Shown: positions 22,616-36,392, numbered from the stretch's first letter. The stretch: 64,000 bases of DNA from Viscum album (GCA_963277665.1 OY728147.1:1265663424-1265727423), one strand, 5' to 3'. Translations and numbers: made by a program. The notes: generated from the letters alone by a model not told the origin.

Positions 22616-25450
22616 TGTAGTGACACTAGTTTTGATGGATTTTTTATTGATTAATTAAAAATATTTATCTAGATTTGTCCCCGTAGTCAGTTATATGTTT
22701 TGGTGTCTTAGGAACCCAAAATTATTAAATTTATAATATTAATATATTTTATTGCATGTGTTTTCATCATTTAATTTTAATCAGTTTTCTCATTATTTAT
22801 CACTTTAGATGGGAAATATGATAACACAGTTTCTTATTGGGAATTGGGGTTTCTCAATGAGTGTCCTAAAGATGGTCAGTGTCAGACATTTGGTTAAGGT
22901 AGAAATATTTTGGTACATTATTTTAATTAATTAATTAATTAAATTAATTTTCACATTTGAACCACATAACCTAATTCCTTATATAAATTACATCTTATAG
23001 AAAATAACCAGGTTCTGTTGTTAATCATGGGTAAATTTCAGAGAAGGATTGTTCTTCATGGGCGGACTGAGATTAAAGAATGAACAACTATCTAATCGAG
23101 GTGGATTGAGAGGAAGTGAATTCATTTGTATTCATATTCATTATAGAATGCATTCTACACCAACTATCAATCGATAATAATGATAGAAATAATTATTTGA
23201 GGAACCCCACCATTTCCAATTTAATAAACATTAATTGATAATTATCTTCCTAATTTTTCAGTGACATAATAATCTTCATATGACCCCTTCATTTTTTATT
23301 TTTTATTTTATATCTATTAAATAAATGTTTCACCTTTATATCTCTCCTAGATACCACAGTTTTTTGAACATTTTCAAAGATAAAATAGAAAATGATGGAT
23401 TTATTTTGTTAATATTATTTTCACACCACCATTATTTGTGTTCTCCGTCATTGGCCCATGTGGTTATGGTTCATCATTTTGAGGGTGGTTCCAAGCATGA
23501 TCAAACACCCATATTCATGGACGATGTGTGAATGAAAGTTGGTGTGGTTTTTTCATATGGTTTAGGATGGATTTTTGATTTTACAAGATGCCTACATAGA
23601 TATTAGAAGAAAAGTGATGATGGTAGTGGCATGCTACATTGGATGAATTCAAGAGGAGTTTATAGAGATAGAATCCATAATCTAGTTAGTGATCAGAAAT
23701 ACAAGACCATGGATTAGGAACCCCCAATGAAAATCATAGTTGAAATGGTGGTGGTGGCAATGCGGAGGGACCTATTATGCTTTTGGGTCTTTTGTAAAAA
23801 ACCATACTACCCAACATATAATCCATGAAAACATCTCATATAGCCCCATGGATGTGGAATCTAAGAATTCAGAGAAAATGTATCAGAAATAATGTGGACC
23901 CCAACACACATCATGTGTCCTTATGTTGTCCTCTTGGGATATACTCTGTAATGGCATGGTCATCGGTATATCCAAGAACACCAACATCATTAAGAGTACA
24001 TGTCCATAGCCATGTATTCTGACCTATCTTGGAACATGATCATGACACGATGAACCTGGGAACAGAAATATGTACATGGGAACATGATGACATACACAGG
24101 CATGGCCAGGATAACATGGGAAGGCTCAATGATACATCATGCAGTACCATTACATGTCTAGTAGTACAAAATGGTCGGCGAATCTGTGTGTTGGTGAGGA
24201 AATTTCTACGTCTCTAGAAGAGTTCAAGCACTATGTGACCCCAAGTACACGTTTTGTACTCATCTCTGGAGTTTTCACACTATGTATCATCTTCTTATGG
24301 ACTCAAATTTTCACCCCTGAGTAGAATATATTGTGGATATTTCTTTTTAAAACATTATGGTATTCAATACAATGGATTTTTATATATGATATGAGGTTAT
24401 TCAAGTGTGATTATTCTTCATGAAATGCTTCAATATTAGCAGTGATCAGGTAGGATCATCAATGAATTATCGGGGATGGGAGCACCCTCTCAAAATAGGG
24501 TATCCCCACTTATTCCTCTATCTATAGAGTGTTACCCCTATAATGCACCAAAGTGTAGTTCCTCTATCTACTGAGTGGTACACCACCGATGCACCGAGGA
24601 ATTGTTCCTCTATCTACTAATTGGTACCCCAAGACGTACAAGGGAAATGATCCCCGGTAACCTAATTGTAGAACTGATTAAATACAAGTGTATGGGTCCT
24701 CTATTATGGATTTTACCCTCATGATATGGTGATGGGGAAAGTAGTAGGTCCTCTACATGGTTTTCTCTGATAGACACATTAGATGTTGGTATTCAAAATT
24801 GATCATTGGAGGTAAAGATATATACATCATCGTTGGATGGGATTTGGAGATAGATATCACCTTTCTCTATAGTCTCGGTTTCATTGTGTGCATATATCAT
24901 GGGTTTTATTATATGTCATGTTGTGGGATGAGATTAATTTTATTGTATCTCTCTATTTCTCCCATTGTGATTTTAGGGTATCATTGTTGGTATTTATATA
25001 CTCACCACTCTATGGGATTTACCCGCATGTTTCATGTCCTATGTATATGGTATACAGATCGATGGTGATATCACTAGATCTTAGGGAGTCCTTAGTTCAT
25101 TGACTATTTATGGTTGTAAAACAATGAGATTAGAAGCCTATATCTCTCATATTTTTCTCTTTTGGAGATTTTTTCAGTTTTGGACTTTATTTCTAGTTGG
25201 GAATCTATTTTACCCCTTAATGACTTGGTTTATACTTCCATATTCTTCTACATTCCCAATATATTATTCAATTCATTATTGTACTCAAGATTTTTCATTC
25301 AATAATTATTTACTCTATTCTTTTTAAATTGATATGTTTGAGTTCATGAATATAGATAAATAGTCTAAGGCCTCCAATTTTTCTATGTCTTCATGGAACA
25401 TTTCACCAACCCATACCCTATGGGAGGCCAGGTTAGGGTTATCACACCCG
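22616..25450 (+). repeat. Probable Gypsy-1 3' LTR (right limit uncertain)
   Basis: Begins TGTAGTGACACT directly after the polypurine tract. No partner LTR is in the window, so the end cannot be fixed by alignment. The motif ACTCACC at 25000-25006 resembles the (A/G)CTCACCC motif found 250-420 bp before the 3' end of the Gypsy-3 and Gypsy-4 LTRs. That would put the end near 25.25-25.45 kb. Open frames in this stretch (23325-25327) show no family similarity and are taken as chance frames. Confidence 0.4.
24512..24649. repeat. Three-copy tandem repeat of 46 bp
   Basis: Copies start at 24512, 24558 and 24604, each with TTCCTCTATCTA, then GAGTGGTACACC or a variant, and GATGCACC or a variant. Spacing is 46 bp in both steps. 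It lies inside the probable LTR of Gypsy-1. Confidence 0.75.
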
Positions 25451-25559
25451 GACATCCACCAGCCTAGCGGGACACTCTCTTTCAGTTCATGACAGTTATG
25501 TTTTTTCATTGAGGAACCTCATTCATATGTTGTCTATATAGACTACTATATTGCTATTT

Positions 25560-28200
25560 ATATATTTTGAAATATACGATTAAAATGTTACCCCAATGAA
25601 TTCTTTCCTATTATAAATTATTTTCTTCATCATGTCAACAATATATTCCCATTTAACCTTTCTTGTATAATGTTTAAATTTTTTGTTCTTCTGAATTGTG
25701 TTACATTAATAAAATCCATCTTTATATACTATAATCATTAATGAATATAATAAAATAAAAATCATATTTGGTGGATTTCTATCTCATTGGTCCACATAAA
25801 TCTACTAGACTAATTCTAGAGGCCTTATTGATTGTATCTCTACATTTTTTTCCTTCTTTGGACCATCTTCCCCCTTTTGAAATGATTCACAAATAAGATT
25901 ATGATCTCTTCTTAGATGGGGTAGATCCCACACAACATTCTCTCTTGATACTTTTATCATATTATTTTCTCCTTGCTGTTAATGTATTCTATTATAGACA
26001 ATAATTATTTATTTTTACCAAAATATACAGAAATATTATGATCATCAATATGAAGTATATTGCCATAGTTTTATTCTTTGTTTGTGATTAATTTTTCAAC
26101 ATTTATTATTTTAATGATGAATTTGTTCCTCTTAAAGATAACATTAGTTCGTTAATAATAAATTTAACTCACTCTCAATAGATTATTCTTGAGTTCATCA
26201 ATAACTAAATTATCAACTAATTTTATCATGTGAGAATCAATTTCTAGAGTAACAATATCCTTAATTATCAAGGATAATTAATTTATAAAAGTTACAACTC
26301 CACCATTACGTTATCCTATCTTTTTTAGAATTTTGAAATCACTTGTAATTTATAAATGGAAAATACATTCATGTATCCAATTATTTTTCTTCATGATTTC
26401 TTTTAGTTAAACATCAACTGTAGTCAACTTCTAAGACATAGTTTTATATTTAGTATTCCTTGAATTATATTTTTTTTACCTTGAATCATGGTCATATACT
26501 CATTCTTACATTGTCCTTATTGGAAACATATTGCATATAACTCCTCAAGCATATCAAAATTATTCTAAAAAGGTACCATGGGTAGACTTCTGTTGACAAT
26601 TTTTTTCCTCACAACACTATTTAATATATCTTCACAATGTATCCCCAATAATTTCAGACTAAATTTTCTCTAAAGGAGATACATATTAGATCATAAAACA
26701 TGTTATTTTTTCTATAAATTAAAAAATATCAACAATATCCATTAAATATCATATCACTAGAAAATTGTTTAGTATATCATTAAAAATATTCTCTATATCG
26801 TGAAATATTTTTACAACTTTTCATCTTTGTTATCAAATAATCTACCTTTTTTATTTTTCAAACTTCAATTTTTGTTATAAAATATATAAGGAATTTTTAT
26901 CAACCACTTTTTCCCATATTGGAATTAATAGACTATATTTTCCCAAAAATAGTATTTACTTTTTCAAAAATTATAGGTATAGAATTTACTTGAATTTGGA
27001 AGCGATCATCTTTTTAAATTCATTTATGATTCATTATTAATTAGATTATTTTACTTTAATAAGATTAATCTACATAATTTTTCATTATCCATATTACAAA
27101 ACATATCTTCATTGAGTTTTCAAACCTTATTCAATAATGAATAAACTTATTTCCAATATTTTGTGTTTCTCTCAAGATGCACTTCTTTTTTATTTCTTAA
27201 CATGTAACCCATATATTTTTCTTCTCTTTCATTTTATTCACTCCAATTGTTATCTTCTTTTTTTCATCATGTATCATTAATTTTTTTAACTTTCTAGAAA
27301 AATCATCCATTTATTAAAATTTTCACAAAGCAAAATACCAATCCACATTACTCAACATGCTCTAATGATTTTATCTTTTAATTGTAAATCTACCTTCATC
27401 ATACATGTTATACAGTTTGGATGATTTTCCTTTTGATATTATCTGGGTATTCTCTTCATATTCATCCTCATCGTACTCTATATACATCTTTACCCAAGGG
27501 AAGTCAACTAAAAATTTATTAACTCCTATGCACATAAAATATTTTTGTGGGTACATTTCCATATATTTCCCTTAATTATTTTATTAATTTTAATGATAAA
27601 TTATATAAAATTTTATTTAATTTCATTACACATGTTATCTTCCTCAAAGTAATGTGAATATTTGACCTCATCCTATTTGATCTTTAATATATTTTTGGAT
27701 TTAAATTTCATTTACACTATATTTTATTACTGGACCTTTTCTCATTTAATAATTAAGGATGATGTTGCGAAAATTTTCAACAGAAAAATATTTCATTTGT
27801 TCCAAATCAAATATATTTGGATCAAATCTCTCTAGAAAAATCACCATTAATTTTTAACAACTTCAAAATCATCATACTTTTCATTGAGTCCTTTGAGATG
27901 GCTTGTTATGTCATCAACCCTTACGAAATGGTCATCACTATTCTCATATTCAATCATTCTAATGTCCACAAATTTATCACTCTATAGTTGTAGTTTTGAT
28001 TATTTGATCTTGATATTTCCCTTACACATGTTCTTATGCTTATCACACATTTATTTAGAAATTTTAAAGAAAAATAAATTGGTGAATACATTTCTTAACA
28101 AAGATAATAGTATTTTTTCTTAACATCTATCATTAGATTTATTTTTTCAACAATTTTTGTAGGGGCCTCTCTTTTCTGAGTTGAAAATCCCAAGGTGAGA
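25560..28200 (-). pseudogene. Copia-1: minus-strand Ty1/copia gag to integrase relic
   Basis: Read on the minus strand, about 25790-25960 contains VWDLPHLRRDHNLICESFQK and then GPKKEKN, followed by SIRPLELV. This matches the copia block GLPxLxxxxxxxCxxCxxGKxxxxxF...RPLELVHMDL, the end of the GAG_pre-integrase domain and start of integrase. Next, about 25700-25750 reads FINDYSI, matching the integrase block IVDDYSRYTW with the first catalytic Asp. Higher coordinates (26000-28200) should hold gag and protease. They contain only short open pieces (such as 27371-27562, acidic and lysine-rich) that I cannot assign firmly. No RT is seen next to it. Confidence 0.5.
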
Positions 28201-31200
28201 AATTCACTGACCTATTTTCCTTGTGATAATAAATATTGAAGAATTTGATTATTCCACACAAGGAAATTATTACCATATAAAATATGGACTCTTTTAATGG
28301 TCACTATGTTTAAACATACCATGTATCAATTAATAAATAAAATTATCTCAATAGAACCTGGTTTTCCATAAATACACTTATAGAGTCTATGTCAATTAAG
28401 TAGCAATTATGGGGTAGGGGAGAATTAGGGTTTCAGGTTTCGTAAATTCTTCATGTTATATTAAACATTTATGGATAGTTTAAGTCTTGATCAACACACT
28501 TAAATCTATTACTCATCTATATGAATGAAAAAGAAACATTGTAATGTTTGACCTCGACATGGGAACTTTCTTTTTTACATGCTATTCAGTATTTATTTCC
28601 ATTTATTTTATTGTCACTTATGTTTTTAGTGATTATAATTATATATGACGCTTACATTATTGTTTTATTATCTTGAAATTCCCTATAGGGATAGGTATAA
28701 TATCATTTCCACTATAATGATCAATGTTGTTTAGACGATTTCCAATAATTACTAGGTAGTTCTTACTTTACTCTTGAATGATTTTGGACTTTAATAAATA
28801 TCTAAATTCATAATTATAAAATATGTTATTCTATTGTAAAATGAATTCATCATTTTCATGCCCAAAACATCACTATGCCATCCAAATATTAATCTTACCC
28901 TATGGGTCTCATTTAATACCTTGGTTCACTTCCTAGTACACCACAAACTATTAAACACTAGGGATTATTATTTTACTAATTAGTTTTCCCACCTAACAAC
29001 ACATGACCTATATAGTGTGCATTATCTTACCTCACACAGATCATGGGAAACTTCCAAAAAGGTTACCCTTCCTAATCAATAATCCGGGACAAGAACACAT
29101 AACATTGGGGTTCTAATCTGGTAAGATCCCAAATTAAAGGATCACATTATTGATATTTCTGGAAACATTTTTCATTTTAATTATCAAATTTTTACATTTG
29201 TTACACTCTCCACCCCATTAAAAAACAAATTCTTCATTGTGGATCCCATGCTTTAAACATGGGTAGTGCCTCTAAACATATGATTTGGTATTGGATCCCT
29301 TTTCCCCTCCTATTTTTATTAGATTGGGGTGTTTTCGGTGACATTCAGATCATCTTGACATGAATAAATTGAAATGGAATATAGATTTTGTGGTGAAGAT
29401 AAACATAAATAAAAAACCTTCTATTTATAATCCATTCACCTAAGGTATGAATTCCATGAAATTATCACATAATTTATATAGGTTATTTACACGATTGATG
29501 GCATGTATGTAAATACAAGGAGACCTATTTCATATTTATGATCACAGGAGTGGTTTGTGTGCATCCTTTTATATTGCTTGTGTTTTCTCATATAGATTTT
29601 GATGTCTATGATTATATTACTTATTGAATTGATGTGATGTTGATCTATAATTTTTATGATTTATCACATATTTTGTATTGTTTCTACTATATTTGAGTAT
29701 ATAGGTTTATCCTATTGGTATCCATGTTAGATATAACACATGATTGATCGTCATAGACAACATGTGAGACATGGAACAATTGTGGGACTTTCCTCTGAGT
29801 GGAATATTCCATACATTTAGTGTGTGTGTAAATTTGGTATATTACAACCTATAATGTGTGTTGATAACTTCAATGATATCCTATGATTGAGATTTTTTTG
29901 GCATTAGCCATTACGTTATATTTTGTGCAGGGTTCAAGAAAATCCATTGAGGGGGGATATGATTGAAATTGGTTGGAATGTACTTGGGCCATCCCAGTAG
30001 GAAGGACTGTGTCATAAAATATTTTGGGATGTTACATATAGGGTTTGTGTCTGGTTGGTAACTAAAATTCATCTGGCATTGTGAGGAAGAGTGTATGACT
30101 CTCCTTGTATGGCGCTAAAGTATGTAGACCCGATCCCTATGAACTCGACATGTGTTTTTTAGTTAAGAGATATATTGTTCTTATATTTTTACCCTTTTAT
30201 GTCTATAGTATACACTTGTATAATTTATGTATTGATGTTAGAGACTGTTTTTTGTGACTTTCGGAGTCTTTTACTAACCATATATCGAGATTTTCGATGC
30301 ACTAGTAGACTTCATGTTTTGAGACTTGAAGAATAGAAATGTACCTAGGTGAAAGGTTGAGCAGGGGAGCATGGAGCATGGGAAGTCTAGGGAAGACACC
30401 AGAGGATGTTTAAGATGTTTGTTTATTTACATATTATTATATTATGATCTATTTATACAATGTATATGCTTACCACTTTTGGAGTTCATACATGTGTGAC
30501 TTTTATTTTGTGTTTCTTTATTTTATCAGATTATTTATTTTGTGTTTATAGATAATTCTTGATCATATGACATGATATTAAGGGTATAGTCTTTTTTTGA
30601 TAGACATACACCCTTGCTTCTAATAGAAAGCATCTTGCATATGGGGATTAGTGTATGAGGCCATTTTGAATTTGACTTGGACCCGATGGTTTGGGTTGTA
30701 ATGTTATAATCATGGTAGGATTGTTTAATTTTACAAAATTTCTATAATCATATGTCAACAATTATTAATTATTATGTTATCATGCATGTGAACTTGCATG
30801 CATTAATATTTTATTCTTCATAAGAGGCTCCAAGATTATCATTAGTAATATTATTTATCCATGACCTCATCAATCTTCATGAACATAACTAAAGTTAATA
30901 TTGATTAATTTTCTCTCACTCTTTATCTTCAGAGAATTCATTCTTCTAAATTTCATATTATAAAGACATATCATGTAAATCAACCTTTTAATTTTTTACG
31001 TAATATATGTAGGAATTAATTTCTAAATTATTCTCAGAATATTTGATAAATATATTCAATAAATATATTCTCTAATTAAATTCCCTGATGATTAATATAT
31101 GAATTAGTAAATTTAATTCAAAAATTTCCAATCTTATTATGTATAAAGAATTAATGATTAAATTATAATTCACTGAATAAGTTAACATGATATTATACAT

Positions 31201-31400
31201 AAGTAATCATCAATTAATTCTCCAAAAAAAATGTCTACAACCCTAACATTGACTAATCCTTCGATATTTGGAAATTATTTTATTTCAAAAAGTCATCGTC
31301 TGATTTTCACACTTCATAATGGTAAATACCTCTTATTGTTTCAGGAATGACTCATAAAAATATTTAACATGACCATTACTGAACTCTAAAATAACATTTA
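28201..31400. other. Degenerate LTR-like sequence without a recognisable gene
   Basis: No coding similarity was found in this 3.2-kb stretch. Two hints of LTR sequence exist. On the minus strand, TAATGGGGTGGAGAG (29206-29220 complement) directly precedes TGTAAC, which looks like a polypurine tract and the start of an LTR running left from 29205. On the plus strand, GGTTTGGGTTGTAA near 30688-30701 resembles the GTTTGGGGTGTGACA end found on many plant gypsy LTRs. The rest is AT-rich and featureless by eye. Confidence 0.3.
31396..31400. repeat. Left target-site duplication of Gypsy-3 (ATTTA)
   Basis: ATTTA precedes the LTR start; the same five bases occur at 53813-53817 if the terminal A of the 3' LTR is shared. 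A strict CA-ending LTR would leave a 4-bp match (TTTA). Confidence 0.5.
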
Positions 31401-33488
31401 AGTAACACCCTAGGATTTTATAATATGTTTTCTTTTTAATGTAATTCTATAGCTTGCACCACACGCAAAACTGAGTTCGAGCACACCACGACTTATCAAA
31501 CTAGCAGTTTAAAAATCGGTTATGAATTATATTAACTAAATTTTGAATTTTATATACTAAATATAATTTCAACATCCATATTATATGATTTTTTGACATA
31601 ATATAAAGACAAATTCAATTTTCAGATAAGAAAATTATTTTTAAAAAAATGAACTTTTCCGCCTTTTAATGGAGAACCCTTTTTAAAATCCAATATTTGA
31701 CAATTTTATATATATAATTTAATGAAATTTAATTCTACATTATAATTACGACATAAAAATTTAGTTTTCAATTTTTTTTTACTTTTCTAATAACTTTTAT
31801 ATGTTTATGAATAGTTAAAAATAATAAATTTGGATTTAAAAAAAATTAATCAAAATAATTTATAGTGCTAAAATATACATTTGAGTAGTTTTAAAGTATA
31901 ATTATGTTATATTTTTATAATTTAATATAATTTAGGTCATTGGATGTAATTTCACATTTAAATTGTACATAAACACATATCAGTCCATTGATAGTTTTTA
32001 GTTCTTAAAAACCAGCATTCTAGTTTTGACAGCAGGAATTATTTTTAACTTAATTAATGAAACATTTTTTTTTTTTAATTTGGTAAAATTTAAATAATTT
32101 TTATAAATGAAATATAAAAATTATATTTGGGTTAATTTTGGGTATTTTTCTGAAAACATTAAGTTTTTTATGAATAGTGAAAAACATTACATTGTAGATA
32201 AAAACTGACTTTTTCTTTTAAATAATTATTTTTAATTAAAAATTTATCATAACTAAAAAATAGATACCTAATAAATATATATGTCTAATGTATATCATTG
32301 GAGACCTTTTATAATAATATTAGATATATAAACTTTTTTAAACCCTTTTAACGTCTTTTTACCCACCTTCTAGGCACATTTACCCACCTTCTTGGCAAAA
32401 TTGAAAATTTGAATAAAACATAATTTAACAGCTTCTGTGATTTGAATATCAAAATTTTTAGAGACACGGTTGAAATAAGTAAGTAAATTGTGGTTCAATA
32501 TGATGAAAAAAATAGGTGAATCTTATCTTTTGAATTCGATTTACCACAATAAAAAATAAATAATGTAATTAAAGGAGAAACTAATATTAAAATTACCCCA
32601 AAACATGTCCCAATACTATTGTATATGTGTATTTTGAAAAACACAATCCATAGGAAAAAATTAATATCCTTTTGATCCATTTGGGATAGATTTGGACATT
32701 TATTATATTTTATTTAATGAACAGTTATAAGTGTTAAATTAATTTTTTATTAACTAAACCATTGTTAATATAAAGTTATAAATAAGATAAGTTCAACAAT
32801 AAATATTCATTAATAATATAAAAAAATCTACATCATGGTGTTTTATTTATAATTTTTAGACATTTAATTGATAAATTAATTTATGAAACAAATATGATGG
32901 AGCAATTATTTTATTAACGAATGATTAAAATAATCGATATTATAAATATAAAACAATGTAAATTTAGACTTTTGATTCCATACAAGAATTTTCTAGGTTA
33001 ATATGACATGTTAGGGATGATTCAAAGTATTTTTATGAAGTCATAATGTTTTTATGAAATTACAAAAAAAACAATTACAAAATAGTGTCAAAATTTACAT
33101 AAATGAGTTTTTAAAACAAATAATATTTTAATAAATAATATAAAATCCTAAAAATATATTGACCCAAAAAAATTAAATAGATAATATTATATATTAAATT
33201 AATGAACCTCATTAGGTTATCTTGGAATTTTATTGCATTCTTATTAACCATGTAATATAAAAATACAATAAGACATGGTAAATGGTAATATATATAACAA
33301 AAGAGTTAAATCTAAATTATGTGGTCAATATGTAAACCTAAACATGTCTTAAACCTACTGGTTGAGATTAATTCAACCCATCCCCTCCATAACCACTAAA
33401 TAAATCCATTTGGACCTATTATAACCTCAAAAAGATTTTATAATAAATTAATATTTCAAAATTTTCAAAGAGTGCCCCTCACCTCCTT

Positions 33489-33496
33489 TATAAAAA
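33489..33496 (+). promoter_or_regulatory. TATA box of the Gypsy-3 5' LTR
   Basis: TATAAAAA, preceded by CTCACCTCCTT. The same place in the 3' LTR has TATAAAAG (51461-51468) after CTCACCTACCT. Conservation between diverged LTRs supports a core promoter; transcription would start about 25-35 bp downstream. Confidence 0.65.
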
Positions 33497-33799
33497 GTTA
33501 AATCAACTTCTCTTATCTTGACACCTCCAATACCATTTTTCTAGGACAAACCAAAATAAAATCTCCTCCCAACTACCCTCACATCGAAATAGAGTCCTTA
33601 CATTGATCATAAATCCATTTTATGTGGCCCTTTGGTTCGAATCAAAAGAAAGAACCCAAAGAAGTTGTAATTATTTCATCACCTCCTTCAAAGTTCTTTT
33701 CATCTTTCAATTCCTCTTTCTTTGTTTTTTCTATACCACAATACCTTCTAAATACTAAAAAATTTATTATAAATATGGTAAAACCATATTAATTATTTA

Positions 33800-34330
33800 A
33801 TACACCATATGAATGACAAAATAATCATACGTGTGTATGTACAGCTTACCGTCTCCACACTGCAGTTTAGATTTTTCTTTAACACATCATTATTTTGATG
33901 GGTATAATAATGAGTACAATTGATGTAAAAAATAAATATAACATGTTAATCATTATGTATATATATTATAACATCAAATTTCATACTATTTCACCATCAA
34001 TATATTTATATCTTCGCTCATGCGTACTTACAGCTTACTATCTCCACAACGTGATTAGATTCATTTCCACGTTCACCTTTCATCGATGGTTATAAAAATA
34101 TATATTATTAATAAGTATGTAATTTTTGGAATAATAATTCAACTTTATATATATGTGTGTTTGTGGGTGTGTGTGTGTGTTTGTATGTATTTATATATAT
34201 CTCATTCACATACTTCCATTCAATACGATATGAAAAAAGAAACGACATTTATGTGTGCGTACAGCCTACCGTACCCATAAATGGTGTCTCCCATTTCATA
34301 AATCTATCTCTTATAAATATTTATATTTTA
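33800..34330 (+). repeat. Three-copy internal repeat in the Gypsy-3 5' LTR
   Basis: A unit of about 190-230 bp with a core close to CGTACAGCTTACCGTCTCC recurs with cores near 33838, 34024 and 34257. Each unit is followed by AT-rich sequence that often contains GGTATAATAAT or GGTTATAAAAA. The 3' LTR has the same three copies near 51820, 52000 and 52218. Confidence 0.65.
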
Positions 34331-35849
34331 AATATATAAGATATATAAATCATTTTATATATTCTAGAAGTATTTAAATAATTATCTATGTGATTCTATC
34401 AAGAATAACATGTTAAAACATGTTTGATAAAGAAAACAATTACTACCTAAAATGTTACATTAACATGGAAATTATTATTAAATGAGTAGTATATAATAAT
34501 AAATAAATCATTTATGTTATCATAAATTTTAATACAATTTTTGGTATAATTTAATAACATACTATGATCATTATACATGAGTCTAAATGTACCCTTGACA
34601 AAAGGAAAGTACAAGGTAAGGGTCAGTTCCTCAATCTCATTATAATCCAAGATAGTTTTTGTGTATGTATTTACTAAGAAGTATTTTTTATCCATATCCA
34701 TGATCATAAAAGAATTTCCAAAATGATTCTTTTTAAGAGAATATTTAAATAAAAAATCATTTTAAATGATTTAAATATTTATTCTTCTAGATATTTCCCA
34801 TTAATGTCCATGTTTTTAAAATGGCTTTAAGGATTTATTTATATGGACATGAATGTTTTAAAATTATAATTCCATTCAAATGAATAAAAGTGGTATGGGA
34901 AACATTGATTAAAATATCTATTTTAAATTAATTCCTTTATAAATGTGTGACTTTTAATCCATATCAAAATAGAAATAAATATTTCTCTCAAATCGTTTTG
35001 ATTTCATATATGTCAACATCTTTTGATGGATTTTACACTTGTTTGAAGTTGATTAGTTATAATAAAATCTTCCAAATTATATTAAAGATTTTGTGATATT
35101 TTTGACTGCGGATTTGTTATTTTTATACCATTTGTTGTTTATGGTAGAAGAATATATATTTCGTATGCTTGTTTTAATAAGATTCTTTATATTATTTTTC
35201 ATCCATTTCATTTGGGGAATGCATTGAACTTAGTAAGGGATGGGTGGAGCCCGCTATAGATCCTCGATGAATTGGTAGGTCTCCTAAGACAAATTAGTGT
35301 CTTGGCACAAGGCCTTGAATAAAAAAATTTGTAGTCTTTGAAGGTGGACTTGACTAGGTGGTAATTATGTTCGGTATTATGCATTCCCCTATTAAAAAAT
35401 TAGTTATTAGTTTTGATTATTTGACTATTAGAATATCTATATACATGTTTATATGGTAATGTTGGATTTATTTTTTCATTATTATATTCATGTTTTTGTT
35501 TAAAAGGTTGTTATTTTTATTACACATCTTGTCGTAAAAGATTATAGCTTCCTCTAAATTATTTACCCTAACTGAGAATCTGAGCTCACCCCTTATGTTT
35601 TTTTTTTCAAGGATTCCAAAAAGATTATAATGATTGTTATGCAGGATTATGCTAGGGGAATAATGGAATTATCAAAGGATTGTTTTTGTTGTGTTTTCTG
35701 TTTCAATGTGTAATGTAATGTTCATGTATGTAATCTATTTTCCAAGTCATCTAAACAGATCGGTCCTTCGGGACTTGATTACTTGTAATCATGCCAATGT
35801 ATTAAAACAATGTGCCAACTCTAGGCTTCTGGGGTCAGGGCATTGTAGT

Positions 35850-35860
35850 TGGTATCAGAG
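35850..35860 (+). promoter_or_regulatory. Primer binding site of Gypsy-3
   Basis: TGGTATCAGAG matches the first 11 bases of the site complementary to the 3' end of initiator methionine tRNA, and lies 2 bases after the inferred LTR end. Confidence 0.85.
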
Positions 35861-36392
35861 AAAGTTTATCAACAACCTTGGAAGTAAATTTAAATAAAAT
35901 CTGATTATGAAACATTTCCCAAATATAGACTTTGAGGATTAGTATAGAATAACATCCTAGAATTTGGGTAATGTAGAGATTTTGTTATTTTTTCCAAGAA
36001 ATGCATCCTTGTATGGATACGAGTAGGTGGAGGCAGCTCTGTATTAGATGCATCTAGGGGTAAAACATGACAAAAATGCTTTGAGGTAGACTCGATCACG
36101 AACTGGTGCCCAACAATGGGACTTGATGCCGGCTTGGTTACAACACTCTTGAAGGATATTCTTATGATGATTTAAATTGTAATTACAAACCATTATGAAG
36201 GATTTAAGAGTAAATATGTCAGTAAGAAAACCATTTTTATGATTATGAGACTAGATGTGTTAAAATATTCAATGATTGTTGATAATTTTCTAGATTTTTC
36301 ATTATACATTATGATATGACCTAACAATTGTATTTCTTCATTTATAAATGGCTCCTAGTAGAATGAATGAGAACTCCATCAATATGATTGAT
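35861..36392 (+). pseudogene. Gypsy-3 leader and gag N-terminal relic, left of CACTA-2
   Basis: About 530 bp between the primer binding site and CACTA-2. The frame starting ATGCATCCTTGTATGGATAC at 36000 has a basic, tryptophan- and arginine-containing start that could be the decayed MPPRR-type beginning of a Tekay gag. Support is weak. The following sequence is AT-rich with stops. Its continuation lies at 47526. Confidence 0.4.
36390..36392. repeat. Left target-site duplication of CACTA-2 (GAT)
   Basis: GAT occurs immediately before the CACTA terminus here and immediately after the TAGTG terminus at 47526-47528. A 3-bp duplication is the rule for CACTA transposons. Confidence 0.85.

Larger units (their letters stand above)
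31401..35847 (+). repeat. Gypsy-3 5' LTR, about 4.45 kb
   Basis: Starts AGTAACACCC, the TG of the partner (TGTAACACCC at 49361) being changed to AG. It is collinear with 49361-53813 throughout. Matched landmarks include AGAACCCTTTTTAAA near 31673 and 49633, the TATA box at 33489 and 51461, and a triple repeat at 33800-34330. Others are TAGTAAGGGATGGGTGGAGC near 35233 and 53193, GAGCTCACCCC at 35582, and CTTCTGGGGTC near the end. It ends shortly before the primer binding site. Open frames inside it (32495-32680, 33895-34339, 34447-34707, 35691-35897) are not conserved in the partner LTR and are not genes. Confidence 0.85.

Noticed and set aside
24757..25327. Cluster of three plus-strand frames suggesting a multi-exon host gene
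   Set aside because: The frames overlap in different phases, are hydrophobic through T-richness, have no recognisable domain and lie in the probable Gypsy-1 LTR.
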